Positions 35,220 through 44,211 are shown, counted from the stretch's first letter. The stretch: 64,000 nt of DNA from DATJLY01 sp035532935 (GCA_035532935.1 DATKQE010000013.1:1-64000); one strand, 5' to 3'. Numbers and translations: made by a program. The notes: generated by a model from the letters alone, not told the origin.

Positions 35220-35606
35220 ATGACCTATTATTTCAGCAAGATACTTAAGACCGGATTCGACGAGGCACTGCGCCGCACCACGGAGGCGCTGAAGCGCGAA
35301 GGGTTCGGCATCATCACCGAGATCGACGTCAGGGATACGCTCAAGAAGAAGCTCGACGTCGATTTCCGCAATTACCGTATTCTCGGCGCCTGCAACCCGA
35401 AGCTCGCCTACGAGGCGCTTCGGCTCGAGGACAAGGTCGGCACGATGCTGCCCTGCAACGTCGTCGTCGCCGAGACCGGCGACGGCGGGATCGAGGTGGC
35501 GGCGATCGACCCGGTCGCCTCGATGGCCGCGATCGACAACCCGCGCCTCAAGCAAATGGCCGATGAGGTGCGCGAGAAGCTGCGCCGGATGGTGGCGGAC
35601 GTCTAG
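35220..35606 (+). CDS. DUF302 domain protein
   Basis: The 128-residue protein has the DUF302 core: ALRRTTEALKREGFGIITEIDVRDTLKKKL in adjoining pieces, ILGACNPKLAYEAL with a conserved Cys, and VGTMLPCNVVVAE with a second Cys. DUF302 proteins are frequent in sulfur-oxidation and metal-stress operons, but the reaction is unknown; cysteine-linked sulfur binding has been suggested. The ATG at 35220 has GGAGG 12 bases before it; the alternative ATG at 35181 overlaps the SQR stop as ATGA. Confidence 0.87.
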   Translation: MTYYFSKILKTGFDEALRRTTEALKREGFGIITEIDVRDTLKKKLDVDFRNYRILGACNPKLAYEALRLEDKVGTMLPCNVVVAETGDGGIEVAAIDPVASMAAIDNPRLKQMADEVREKLRRMVADV

Positions 35607-35623
35607 GCCCGCGGGACGCAGCC

Positions 35624-36064
35624 ATGTCCGACCATCTCCATATCGTCTGTCCTCATTGCGACACGGTGAATCGCGTGCCGCAGGCGAGGCTCGCTTCCGG
35701 CGGTCGCTGCGGCGAGTGCCATCGGCCGCTCTTCGAGGGCCGGCCCGTTGCGCTCGACGCCGGGCGCTTCGAGCGCCATCTGGCCAAGAGCGACATTCCG
35801 CTTCTGGTGGATTTCTGGGCGAGTTGGTGCGGGCCGTGCCGCGCCATGGCGCCGGAGTTCGAGCGCGCCGCGGCCGCGCTCGAACCGCGCCTGCGGCTCG
35901 TCAAGGTCGATATCGACGCCGCGCCGGAATTGGCGCAGCGCTTCGGGATTCGTAGCGTGCCCACGCTGCTGCTCGCCCGCCACGGCCGCGCGCTCGATCG
36001 CACCGCCGGGGCGATGTCGGCTGCGGCGCTCGAGCGCTGGGCGCTTAATCACGCGATCGGATAG
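35624..36064 (+). CDS. trxC: Thioredoxin 2 (TrxC-type)
   Basis: The 146-residue cytosolic thioredoxin has an N-terminal zinc-finger-like module (Cys9/Cys12 and Cys29/Cys32) followed by a thioredoxin domain with active site WCGPC (Cys69-Cys72) and the cis-proline segment RSVPTLLL. TrxC reduces disulfides and can strip persulfides. It closes the five-gene sulfide-response operon (17 bp after DUF302), so it probably reduces protein or low-molecular-weight persulfides made there. Context-based role; the enzyme family itself is clear. Confidence 0.93.
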   Translation: MSDHLHIVCPHCDTVNRVPQARLASGGRCGECHRPLFEGRPVALDAGRFERHLAKSDIPLLVDFWASWCGPCRAMAPEFERAAAALEPRLRLVKVDIDAAPELAQRFGIRSVPTLLLARHGRALDRTAGAMSAAALERWALNHAIG

Positions 36065-36208
36065 AAGCGCCCGGCGGTGTCATTCGAAAATCCGGCGCCC
36101 CTGGGCCGGCTCCCGGCCGACAGCGTAGCTTTCTTCGTTAGGCGCTGTCGGCGTACCTGCTATGGCGCCGTCGAATTCTCGATGACGATCCTTGCCGCAG
36201 AACGGCGA

Positions 36209-37912
36209 CTACGCGGCGAGGGTTGGATTCTGGACGACGTGCCAAGTTGTCGCGAGGGACGAAAGCGCACCACCGCCGGTCGTGCTGGTTCCACTCATTT
36301 CCGAAATCGAGAGCGCGCCCGTCTGCGTATTCTGCCACAGAATATCGGACTTGCCGTCGCCATTGTAATCGCCGATCGCCGCCACCTGCCAGTCGGTCGA
36401 TGGCGCATTGGCGATGGGGCCCCCGCCGATGACGCTGGTCCCGTTCATCTCCCAGATCGAGGCGGCACCCGTCTGTGAATTCCGCCAGAGAATATCGGTC
36501 GTGCCATCGCCGTTGAAATCTCCCAGGCCGGCGATCTGCCACGCGGCCGTCGGCGCGGCAATGGCTCCGCCGCCAATGACGCTGGCGCCGTTCATCTCCC
36601 ACAATCCCAATTGGCCGGTGGTGGTATTCTGCCACAGGATGTCGGCGTGGCCGTCGTTGTTGAAGTCACCCACGCCGGCGACCTTCCAACTCAGCGCCTG
36701 CATGCCAAGCGATCCCCCGCCGATGACGTTCGTGCCGTTCATCTCCCAGATCGACACGGCGCCGGTCGTGGTGTTCCGCCAAAGAATGTCGGACATGCCG
36801 TCGCCATTGAAGTCGCCAACGCCCGCGACCTGCCAAGCGGGCGATGGCGCCTGAAGCGGACCGCCGCCGATCGTGGCGGTGCCGTTCATCTCCCAGATCG
36901 ATGCCGCACCGGTCTGCGTGTTCCGCAACAGGATGTCGGACATGCCATCGCCGTTGAAATCCCCCAAGCCGGCGATCTGCCAGGATGCGGAGGGGAGCGA
37001 AAGGGAACCGCCGCCGATATTCTGCGTCCCGCTCATCTCCCATAGCATGGCCTGCGCAGTGGTCGGGTTCTGCCACAGGATGTCGGACATGTCGTCGCCG
37101 TTGAAGTCCGTCGCTGCCGGAGTGCCGAGCATGAAGCCGCTGTAGGCGCCGCCGGCATTGACGGAGTACCCGACGACCGTCCCGGCCGCGTTGATGCCGG
37201 CAACGGCGGTATCGATTGCATTGGGAGCGTTAACCGTCGTGTAGACGCCGCCGCTTTCCGTGAAACCGTGGGCGTCGCCGCTGGCATCGATGTAGTATCC
37301 GACCACCGTCCCGGCGTCGTTAACTCCCGTGGCGAGCGTACCCTTGGTCCCGTTCGGATCGTTGATCGCCGTGTAGACGCCGCCAGCTTCGGAAAAGCCG
37401 TGGTAGATGCCACCGGCGTCGATGGAGTATCCGACGATCGTCCCGGTGCCGTTGATTCCCAAGGCGACCGTGCCCTTGGTTCCGTTCGGATCGTCGATCG
37501 TCGTGTAGGTGCCGCCGGCCTCGGTGAAACCATGATAGGCGCCGCCGGCGTCGAGATAGTATCCGACCACCGCCCCGGCATCGTTAATGCCGTAAACGCC
37601 AGACCCGTATGTCGAATTGGGATCGTCGATTGTCGTATAGACGCCGTCGGTCTCCGTATAGCCGTGATAGACGCCGTGGGCGTCGCCGTAGAGGCCGACG
37701 ACGGTTCCGTCGTCGTTGATCCCCAAGGCGCTGGAGCCGTTAACCGCATTCGGGTCGTCGGTCGTGGTGTAGACGCCACCGGCTTCCGTGAATCCGTGGC
37801 TGACGCCGCCCGTGTCGATGTAGGTTCCGACGACCGTCCGCGAGTCATTGATCCCGCGCGCCTCGGTGCCGCCGGTTCCGTTCGGATCGTCGAGCGTCCA
37901 GAAGTCAGTCAT
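36209..37912 (-). CDS. HAF-repeat and FG-GAP/VCBS-repeat protein
   Basis: This is a 567-residue protein made only of two repeat arrays. The first half holds six repeats of about 46 residues, each with GIND-G-VVGYY-DA-G-HGFTE-GGVYTTIDDPN (HAF-type). The second half has six FG-GAP-like repeats of about 47-48 residues, each with a calcium loop D-NGDG-SDILW-N and IWEMNGT-IGGG. There is no signal peptide and no recognisable C-terminal secretion domain. Such proteins are usually extracellular, so a leaderless (type I or other) route is possible. The ATG at 37912 follows GGGAG; GTG at 37915 is an alternative. Probably adhesive or structural; function unknown. Confidence 0.85.
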   Translation of the reverse strand: MTDFWTLDDPNGTGGTEARGINDSRTVVGTYIDTGGVSHGFTEAGGVYTTTDDPNAVNGSSALGINDDGTVVGLYGDAHGVYHGYTETDGVYTTIDDPNSTYGSGVYGINDAGAVVGYYLDAGGAYHGFTEAGGTYTTIDDPNGTKGTVALGINGTGTIVGYSIDAGGIYHGFSEAGGVYTAINDPNGTKGTLATGVNDAGTVVGYYIDASGDAHGFTESGGVYTTVNAPNAIDTAVAGINAAGTVVGYSVNAGGAYSGFMLGTPAATDFNGDDMSDILWQNPTTAQAMLWEMSGTQNIGGGSLSLPSASWQIAGLGDFNGDGMSDILLRNTQTGAASIWEMNGTATIGGGPLQAPSPAWQVAGVGDFNGDGMSDILWRNTTTGAVSIWEMNGTNVIGGGSLGMQALSWKVAGVGDFNNDGHADILWQNTTTGQLGLWEMNGASVIGGGAIAAPTAAWQIAGLGDFNGDGTTDILWRNSQTGAASIWEMNGTSVIGGGPIANAPSTDWQVAAIGDYNGDGKSDILWQNTQTGALSISEMSGTSTTGGGALSSLATTWHVVQNPTLAA

Positions 37913-38751
37913 CACGCATCTCCCAGATGACGGGCGCGGCGTGGCACCCTTGAATGGCGCGGCCTATTCCGGGGTCGCAGCGCTCCGGCCCGGTCGTCGC
38001 GGTGGCGCTTGGCGCCGCCCGCCATGGATCGGCCGACAGCGCATCCCAGAATACGGTCGCGTTCGGTACATCCGGAAAGGCATCCTTCGGGAACTGAAGC
38101 CGTTCGGTTGTGAGTTCGCGCCGCTGGTAAAACATGATCGTCTTGCAGCGAAAAATATCATCAGTAATTCGTTAATTGCAAATCAATTGTTGTATACGAA
38201 ATTAATGATTAATAGGCTATAAATTCCGATCTCGGCATCGGTGGCGCGGGCGATATTTTGTAAGCCAGCGGGACCCGTCCGGCACGACATGAAGCTGGAG
38301 AGGATCAAGGCCTACCCCGCCGAGGCAATCGAGACGACACGCAACGGTGATCGGCGCCGGCATTCGTTGCGAAGAAGGCTGCGACATCCTGCGGCGGCCG
38401 AATATCCTGACGTGACAGACCTGGATCCTCGCGTCGTCCGATGGCGCGACGGGTTTGACGAAGGGTGCGCGATTATGTCGCAGCCGTCGCGTCCGATGGT
38501 GGTGTCGCACAAGCTACGGCACGACGCGGCGCCTTCGCGGTCTTGAGGGAACGCGCGATCAGTGGCGGGCCACGACCGACGATGATGAGCACTACGTCTA
38601 CGCCATAGCCCTCTAACGGAGATGCCCGCCGTTCCGGGATTCGGCAGCAGCCGCTCGTTCATTATGCCACTCATCGTTGTCCGGCGGCGTGCATGGAAGG
38701 CGATCCGCCTTCGCAATCATGCTTACGCCTCCCGAACCACCCGATGTAGCG
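37913..38751. other. Non-coding or decayed region with AT-rich promoter area
   Basis: About 840 bp with no gene that can be supported. Around 38140-38225 it is strikingly AT-rich; read leftward, TTGATT, 17 bases and TGATGAT form a fair promoter for the repeat-protein gene. From 38240 to 38620 short frames switch phase several times and one ends ...DDDEHYVYAIAL before a stop near 38614, which looks like a degraded gene. No family was recognised. Confidence 0.35.
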
Positions 38752-39072
38752 CTACAGTGCTGATACTAGAGACTTTTCCTTCTCGACGATCAGGGTCGAG
38801 CAGGCTTTTGCCTTGCAATTGCCGACGTTGACGCTATGCGGCAGATTCGGTGGAATTTGAAATGCATCGCCGCGTTTCAGCAGCCGAGCCGGCTGGCCGT
38901 CAACCAGAAGCTCGGCGGTGCCCTCGACGACATAAGTGGACTCGATGCCCGGATGCGCGTGGCGGCCGACCATGGTCCCCGCCTCGATCTCCAATTCGAG
39001 GATTACGGTCTCATAGCCCGGCAGCGGACCGTCCGAGCGCTGAAGAACCTTGAGCGATACTCCTGGCAGCAT
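38752..39072 (-). CDS. Cupin domain protein
   Basis: The 106-residue single cupin has motif 1 as GRHAHPGIESTYVVEG (metal His pair and Glu) and motif 2 as GDAFQIPPNLPHSV. It probably binds a metal and acts as an oxygenase, isomerase or binding protein, or protects the cell against an unknown compound. The ATG at 39072 follows GGAGAGGG; a TTG at 39117 would add 15 residues. It lies 64 bp downstream of the AraC-type gene in the same direction, so the regulator and cupin form one unit. No leader peptide is seen. Confidence 0.82.
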   Translation of the reverse strand: MLPGVSLKVLQRSDGPLPGYETVILELEIEAGTMVGRHAHPGIESTYVVEGTAELLVDGQPARLLKRGDAFQIPPNLPHSVNVGNCKAKACSTLIVEKEKSLVSAL

Positions 39073-39136
39073 GACCCTCTCCGCTTGCTTGAGGCGCGGC
39101 CAACGCTCTCGCGGCAAGCTCGGGAGCGCAGCCTAG

Positions 39137-40015
39137 CTAGGCCAAGTTAGGCAGCTCGGAGAGGAAGGTATTGTAGAAATCGGACTCTCGCGGCGAGACC
39201 GGCTCGTCGCAGCGAATGCGAAGCGACGTCATGCGCAGCAGTGCCGCCGGCGAAGTCCCCACCATGGCGCTGAACTCGTTGACCAGGTGAGACTGGTCTG
39301 CATATCCGCAATCGAGCGCGATCTCGGCCCAGCCCCCGCGGCTGCGCCGCGCGGCGGCAACCACCTTCGACAGACGGACGATGCGCGCGAATTGCTTGGG
39401 CGTTGTCCCGATCGCATTCCGAAAGACGCGCGATAGATGGCGCTCGCTGATATCGAGATGGCTCGCCACGTCCCTCATTGCCACGTTAGGGTCGTGGCGC
39501 AGCCACCGCGCCGCGCGACGGACAAGGATATCCTCGTCGCGCTCCGACAGTCGCGACAGCAGAAAGCTTTGAACAGCGGCGATGCGCGCCCCCGGATCGC
39601 CTGCTTCCAACAGCATCTCATCGAGCAGCGAGATGTCCCGGCTCGGGAACAGGTCGGCCAAAGAGGCAGCGGAGCCAAACAGCTCATCGATCGACAGGCC
39701 CTTGATGCGCCGGGCCGACTCTGGCTTCAGCCGCACTATGATGACACCAACGGCTCCGTTTGGGCGCAATCGCGCCGCGCGGGTCTGCACACCGGTGATG
39801 CGAAAGCGACCAGGATCCGACCATGTACCGCCCGCGCCGGATATGGGGTCATCCAGGCGGAGCAGCGGCGCCTGACGATAATGAAAGCAGATGATCGGCG
39901 ACACGACGGGTAATGCGATCGAACTCGCGGCACCGGGACCAACATCGCTTGTGCAGATCGCCTCGACGATCTCCGAGAGCCGAGGATCAGGCTGGGCGAA
40001 GATTGGTCCGGACAT
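39137..40015 (-). CDS. AraC family transcriptional regulator
   Basis: The 292-residue protein has an N-terminal sensing domain (about 1-155, with FRITGVQTRAARLRPNGAVGVI, similar to the DUF6597-type domain) and a C-terminal AraC DNA-binding domain (about 185-275). The latter has two helix-turn-helices: MRDVASHLDISERHLSRVFR and AEIALDCGYADQSHLVNEFS. It is likely an activator of the adjoining cupin gene or of unlinked genes. The inducer is unknown. Confidence 0.9.
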   Translation of the reverse strand: MSGPIFAQPDPRLSEIVEAICTSDVGPGAASSIALPVVSPIICFHYRQAPLLRLDDPISGAGGTWSDPGRFRITGVQTRAARLRPNGAVGVIIVRLKPESARRIKGLSIDELFGSAASLADLFPSRDISLLDEMLLEAGDPGARIAAVQSFLLSRLSERDEDILVRRAARWLRHDPNVAMRDVASHLDISERHLSRVFRNAIGTTPKQFARIVRLSKVVAAARRSRGGWAEIALDCGYADQSHLVNEFSAMVGTSPAALLRMTSLRIRCDEPVSPRESDFYNTFLSELPNLA

Positions 40016-40388
40016 TACGGCACCGTACGGCTGGATGGGCTGGCAGGTCGCGCCGGGCGGGCGATTTTGCGATCATATCAGCTGCTATCGACCTATGCGA
40101 TGCGGCTTAGGCTGAAGAAGCCGGAGTGGCAGCGCGTGTTATCGGGGCGTTGAGTTATCGGACGGCAAGGGAAAAGCGAGGCCATCCGGCGCGCGCAGTG
40201 GATTGGTATGATTGGTCTTTTTGGTCATCCGTCAGAAGACCCTTGCCATACGTTTTGACCAAAATGTCAATCAAATCAACTTCGAAGCCGCCATCCGCCA
40301 GCGCCGCGGGACGGCCGGGAGGAGGAAGGATGCTGCGGGACAAAGATCGGCCGTTCATCCCGGAGACTCATCGGGTGATCCTGTCGGG
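40016..40388. other. Spacer upstream of the recombinase module
   Basis: 373 bp between the divergent AraC gene and the 71-codon ORF. Several short frames overlap on both strands, none with a supported start. Base composition is mixed and somewhat lower in GC around 40200-40290 than in neighbouring genes. Nothing else is evident; it may contain the left junction of the recombinase-carrying element. Confidence 0.3.
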
Positions 40389-40604
40389 ATGTCTCGACCG
40401 CGCGCCAGCCTGGGCATCGTGCCCAATGACCTTTACATTTCGATCGAGCCTTGGCCTCGTATCGGGCGGGCGGCGAAGCACGACTTGTCGGCGTGGACCG
40501 TCACGGACGATTGGCCCGACCCTGTGCCGATCACCAACACCGAGCTCGACGTGTTCGAGGCATGGCTCGGCGATTTGTTCGATGAACTGTTCGGGCCGCG
40601 CTGA
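40389..40604 (+). CDS. Small protein preceding recombinase (71 aa)
   Basis: The protein is acidic and Trp-rich. It contains DLYISIEPWPRIGR, AWTVTDDWPDPVPITNTEL and DVFEAWLGDLFDELFG at the C-terminus. Such protein-like composition differs from the shadow frames nearby. It ends 21 bp before the serine recombinase and probably belongs to the same mobile module. It may be a directionality factor or accessory protein, but no family is recognised and this role is speculation. Confidence 0.6.
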   Translation: MSRPRASLGIVPNDLYISIEPWPRIGRAAKHDLSAWTVTDDWPDPVPITNTELDVFEAWLGDLFDELFGPR

Positions 40605-40625
40605 TGATCTGAGGAGATACTTGCG

Positions 40626-42231
40626 ATGACCGTGCCGCTGCGCGCCGCCCTGTACTTACGCGTCTCGACGGCGCGGCAGGCCGAGCACGATGTCTCGATC
40701 CCCGATCAGAAGCGGCAAGGCGAAGCGTACTGCGCCGCGCGCGGCTACCAGCTCGTCGAGACCTATGTCGAGCCGGGCGCGTCCGCCACCAACGATCGCC
40801 GGCCCGAGTTCCAGCGCATGATCGAAGCGGGCACGAGCAAGCCCGCGCCGTTCGATATCGTCATCGTCCACAGCTTCTCGCGCTTCTTCCGCGATCACTT
40901 CGAGCTTGAGTTCTACGTCCGCAAACTGGCGAAGAACGGCGTCCGGCTCGTCTCGATGACGCAGGAGCTGGGCGACGATCCCATGCACGTCATGATGCGA
41001 CAGATCATGGCGCTGTTCGACGAGTACCAGTCGAAAGAGAACGCCAAGCATGTGCTGCGCGCCTTAAAGGAGAATGCGCGGCAAGGCTTCTGGAACGGAT
41101 CGCTGCCGCCGATCGGCTACCGCGTCGTCGCGGCCGAGCAGCGCGGAGCCAAGGTCAAGAAGAAGCTCGAAATCGATCCGCTGCACGCCGACACGATTCG
41201 GCTGATCTACCGCCTGGCCCTCGAAGGCGATGGCACATCCGGCCCGATGGGCGTCAAGAATATCGCGGCACACTTGAACAAGCGCCGCATCTTCACCCGC
41301 GACGGCGGGCGCTGGGGCGTCGGCCAGGTCCACCGCATCCTGACGCGGCCGACCTATATCGGCCGGCATGAGTTCAACAAGCGCGCCAAGAATAAGACGC
41401 TCAAACCCGCCAGCGAGATCGTCACCGTCGACGTGCCGCCGCTGATCGATCGGCCGACGTTCGATGCCGTGCAGGCGCATCTCCGCAGCCGCAATCCAAA
41501 GGTCACGCCGGCGCGCGTTGTCAGCGGCCCCACCCTCCTTACCGGCATCTGCTTCTGCGCCGACTGCGGCGGCGCCATGACTCTCAGGACCGGCAAGGGA
41601 GGGCAGTATCGTTACTACACCTGTTCGACCAAGGCGCGTCAGGGCGAGACCGGCTGCAAGGGCCGGTCGATCCCGATGGAGAAGCTGGACAGCCTCGTCG
41701 CGGAGCACCTCGCCGACCGATTGCTCCAGCCGCAGCGGCTCGAGGAGGTGCTGGCGTCCGTCCTAGACCGCCGCCAGGAGCGCGCCGAGCGCCGCCGGGC
41801 GCACATCGCCGAGCTGACCAAGCGGGCGACTGAGACCGACCTGCGCTTGAAACGGCTCTATGACGCCATCGAGGCCGGCGTTGCCGATCTCGACGACCCC
41901 GCGCTGAAAGAGCGCGTTGCGAGCCTGAAGGCGATCCGCGACCAGGCGCAAGCCGACGCTGCCCGTGCCACCGCGATGCTGGAAACGTCAGCCCAGCAAT
42001 CCATCACGCCGCAAATGATCCGGACATTCGCCGGGACGGCGCGCGAGCGGATCAGAATCGATGGCGGAGGCTATCGCCGCGACCATCTCCGCGCGCTGGC
42101 CCAGCGCGTCGAGGTCGCAGACCGCGAGGTCCGCATCATCGGCTCGAAGAGCAATCTGCTTCAGACGCTGACCGCCGCGGCCGGCGTAAGATCGGCTACG
42201 CCCGGCGTTCGCAGTTCTGTTCGGAGTTGGC
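40626..42231 (+). CDS. Serine site-specific recombinase; frame lacks a stop before tRNA-Ser
   Basis: The recognisable protein is about 535 residues long: an N-terminal resolvase domain with catalytic Ser14 (LRVSTARQ), a recombinase domain (GVKNIAAHLNKRRI and RILTRPTYIGRHEF), a zinc ribbon (CFCADCGG...YYTCSTKARQGETGC) and a coiled-coil tail (about 380-450). The coding frame does not stop: it enters tRNA-Ser at 42228 and stays open on this strand to 44015, antisense to the HpaB-like gene. The end given is where similarity to recombinases should end. This suggests integration next to the tRNA gene cut off or replaced the native C-terminus. Confidence 0.8.
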
Positions 42232-42317
42232 GGATGGGGAGGGATTCGAACCCTCGATACGGTCGCCCGTATGCCGGTTTTCAAGACCGGTGCCTTCAAC
42301 CGCTCGGCCACCCATCC
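42228..42317 (-). tRNA. tRNA-Ser (anticodon TGA)
   Basis: A 90-nt type II tRNA. The acceptor is GGATGGG/CCCATCC with discriminator G and an encoded CCA. The anticodon loop CTTGAAA gives TGA, there is a long variable arm, and the T arm reads GGGTTCGAATCCC. Its 3' end abuts the recombinase-coding end. Confidence 0.95.
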
Positions 42318-42377
42318 CGCGTCCTGGGCGGGCCGGTCATAGCAGGTCGGGGGCGGTTGTCGAGCGGGGTGGCCAGG

Positions 42378-42470
42378 TCAGCTGGCGGCGCGGGCGCGTT
42401 GGCGGCGGCGCTTGGCTTTGAGCTTGGCCGAGCGATTGCGTGCGAGAATCCGCTTCTTGGGCCGCTTCAT
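42378..42470 (-). CDS. Tiny basic ORF (30 aa)
   Basis: The 30-codon frame starts MKRPKKRILARNRSAKLKAK and is about half Lys/Arg. GGAG lies eight bases before the ATG. It sits between the HpaB-like gene (70 bp downstream of its stop) and tRNA-Ser. The high charge and ribosome site make it more than random, but such frames are easily produced in GC-rich DNA. It could bind nucleic acid or be a ribosome-associated small protein; no family is recognised. Confidence 0.4.
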   Translation of the reverse strand: MKRPKKRILARNRSAKLKAKRRRQRARAAS

Positions 42471-42539
42471 CCATGTCTCCGTTCGGGGCCGGCGCGGTAT
42501 CGCCGCCCGCAGCGCCGCTGTCAAGCCGGCCGCTGCCGC

Positions 42540-44024
42540 TCACGCCCGCTGGTCGGGCGGGGCGGCGGGAAAATCGGGGATGGCAATGGTGTCGAGCAGG
42601 CGGTCGACGGTGGCGTGGAAATGCTCCCACGGCGCCTCGCGGTCGCTCTGGTTGCGCACGACGATGGAATTGCCGGCGTAAAATTTCTCGTAGAGCATGT
42701 GGCGGCCGGCGAATTCCGAGCCGGTCAGTTCCCAGGCGAGCTTGTAGAGCTTGAGGCGCTGCAGCGCGTCGAGCGAGGGCGTCTTCCACCACCGCTCGAA
42801 CGTGTCGCGCAGGCCAGGATCGCCGAGCACGTCGATGCTCGCCGGCATCTGCAGCGGCACGCCGCCGAGGAGCGTGCGCAGTGCATCGATGATCTCGCTG
42901 TGATGCTCCTGGCACCAGTTGAGCGCGGCATACATGATGCGCCGGTTGGGGCAGGCATAGGGCGCGGGCCATGGCTCCCACGCTTCGATCTGTCCCTGCA
43001 CCAGCCCGCCGATCGTTGCCTCCAGCGCCGCGAGCCGGCCCAGCGCCTCACGCACCGCCGGGATGCGGTCGATGCCGTTCGCCGCGCAGATGCGGCTCGC
43101 CAGCCCGACGATCAGGCCCATCTTCGCCCAGAAGCGGATGTTCGACTGATGGTTGGCATAGACGTTGGCAGCGGTCTCGATATAGATGCGCCGCGACATG
43201 GCGCCGTCGTCGTGCAGGAACACGCGCTCCCAGGGAATTCGCACGCGCTCGCACACCAGCACGCTATCGGTCTCGTCGAAGCGCCAGCTCAGCGGATAAT
43301 CGGCCTCGTGCCGTGCGTGGCTGGCATAGGGCTGGCGCGCCCACAGCGACACGCCGGGCGCATTGAGCGGCAGCGCGGCGGTGATGCTCTCGCTCTTGTA
43401 CTTGTCGTCGATCGGCGTGAGGTTGCCGATCCACACCTCGTCGGCATAGACGCCGCCGGTCGCCAGCATCTTCATGCCCGAGACGATGACGCCGCGGTCG
43501 TCCTCGGCGACGACGCGCAGGATCGGGTCGTGGCGTTCCTGGCCGGGAAAGAGTGCTGCGCTGCGCTGCCCGGTCGGCGGGGTGACGGCGAAGCAGAGAT
43601 AAAGGTCCTGGCGCCGCGCGGCGTCGTAATAGCGCATCAGATTGTCGCCGCAGCCGCGGCGCAGGTCCTCGAGCAAAGCGGGCCGCGTCGCCAGGCCCGT
43701 GACCATGCCGGCGACGTGATCGGGCGAGCGGCCGATGAGCCCGAAGGTGGCGTCGGCGAGCGCCTTCATCGCACGCATGCGGCGGGCGAGGTCCTCGCGG
43801 TTGCGGCAGCGCAGCCAATGGAGGCTGTAGGACTCGCCGTCCTCCTCATAGGCGAAGAGATCGCGTCGTTCCGGATCGGCCTTGAGATCGTAAAGCGCGG
43901 CGACGGTCGCGGCGCCGTGTACGAAGGCCGGATGGCGCGTCACGTCCGCGACGCGCTCGCGGCCGATATAGACGACGCGGCCGTCGCGCATGCGCTCGAG
44001 TTTTTCCTTGCCTGAAACGAGCAT
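42540..44024 (-). CDS. 4-hydroxyphenylacetate 3-hydroxylase (HpaB) family protein
   Basis: The 494-residue protein is of the HpaB/PheA large-component family, FADH2-using aromatic hydroxylases. Landmarks are an N-terminal RMRDGRVVYIGRERV, the FAD-site region DDRGVIVSGMKMLATGGVYADEVWIGNL in two pieces, and CERVRIPWERVFLHDD. The ATG at 44024 follows GGGAG; the frame reaches back to 44084 without support. No HpaC flavin reductase is adjacent. It is divergent from a FAD-dependent monooxygenase, suggesting aromatic catabolism. Members also include vinylacetyl-CoA isomerase-like dehydratases, so the assignment stops at the family. Confidence 0.9.
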   Translation of the reverse strand: MLVSGKEKLERMRDGRVVYIGRERVADVTRHPAFVHGAATVAALYDLKADPERRDLFAYEEDGESYSLHWLRCRNREDLARRMRAMKALADATFGLIGRSPDHVAGMVTGLATRPALLEDLRRGCGDNLMRYYDAARRQDLYLCFAVTPPTGQRSAALFPGQERHDPILRVVAEDDRGVIVSGMKMLATGGVYADEVWIGNLTPIDDKYKSESITAALPLNAPGVSLWARQPYASHARHEADYPLSWRFDETDSVLVCERVRIPWERVFLHDDGAMSRRIYIETAANVYANHQSNIRFWAKMGLIVGLASRICAANGIDRIPAVREALGRLAALEATIGGLVQGQIEAWEPWPAPYACPNRRIMYAALNWCQEHHSEIIDALRTLLGGVPLQMPASIDVLGDPGLRDTFERWWKTPSLDALQRLKLYKLAWELTGSEFAGRHMLYEKFYAGNSIVVRNQSDREAPWEHFHATVDRLLDTIAIPDFPAAPPDQRA

Positions 44025-44211
44025 CGCATCTCCCGCCGTCGCGCCGCCGCCACCGTCCGCGCCCAAAACGCAGAGTGTCGTCACCGCTCGATCTTAGCGG
44101 CGATCGCGGGGCGCGCGAAGCGCGGTTGCGACGGAAGGGCGCAAGGCGGCGCGATTGACCGGCCGCGGCGGTTCGGCCTACGGTCTTGCAACAACGAGGC
44201 GCATCCATCGC

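Noticed and set aside
37905..38135. A 76-codon minus-strand ORF just before the repeat protein
   Set aside because: Weak start, no similarity to a known family, and it overlaps the start of the repeat-protein gene by several bases.
40034..40040. GGATGGG as a left attachment site matching the tRNA-Ser end
   Set aside because: Only 7 bases match the tRNA 3' region (42232-42238); this is expected by chance.
42232..44015. C-terminal part of the 1129-codon recombinase frame
   Set aside because: Passes through tRNA-Ser and antisense to the HpaB-like gene; no domain is encoded, so it is not annotated as protein.
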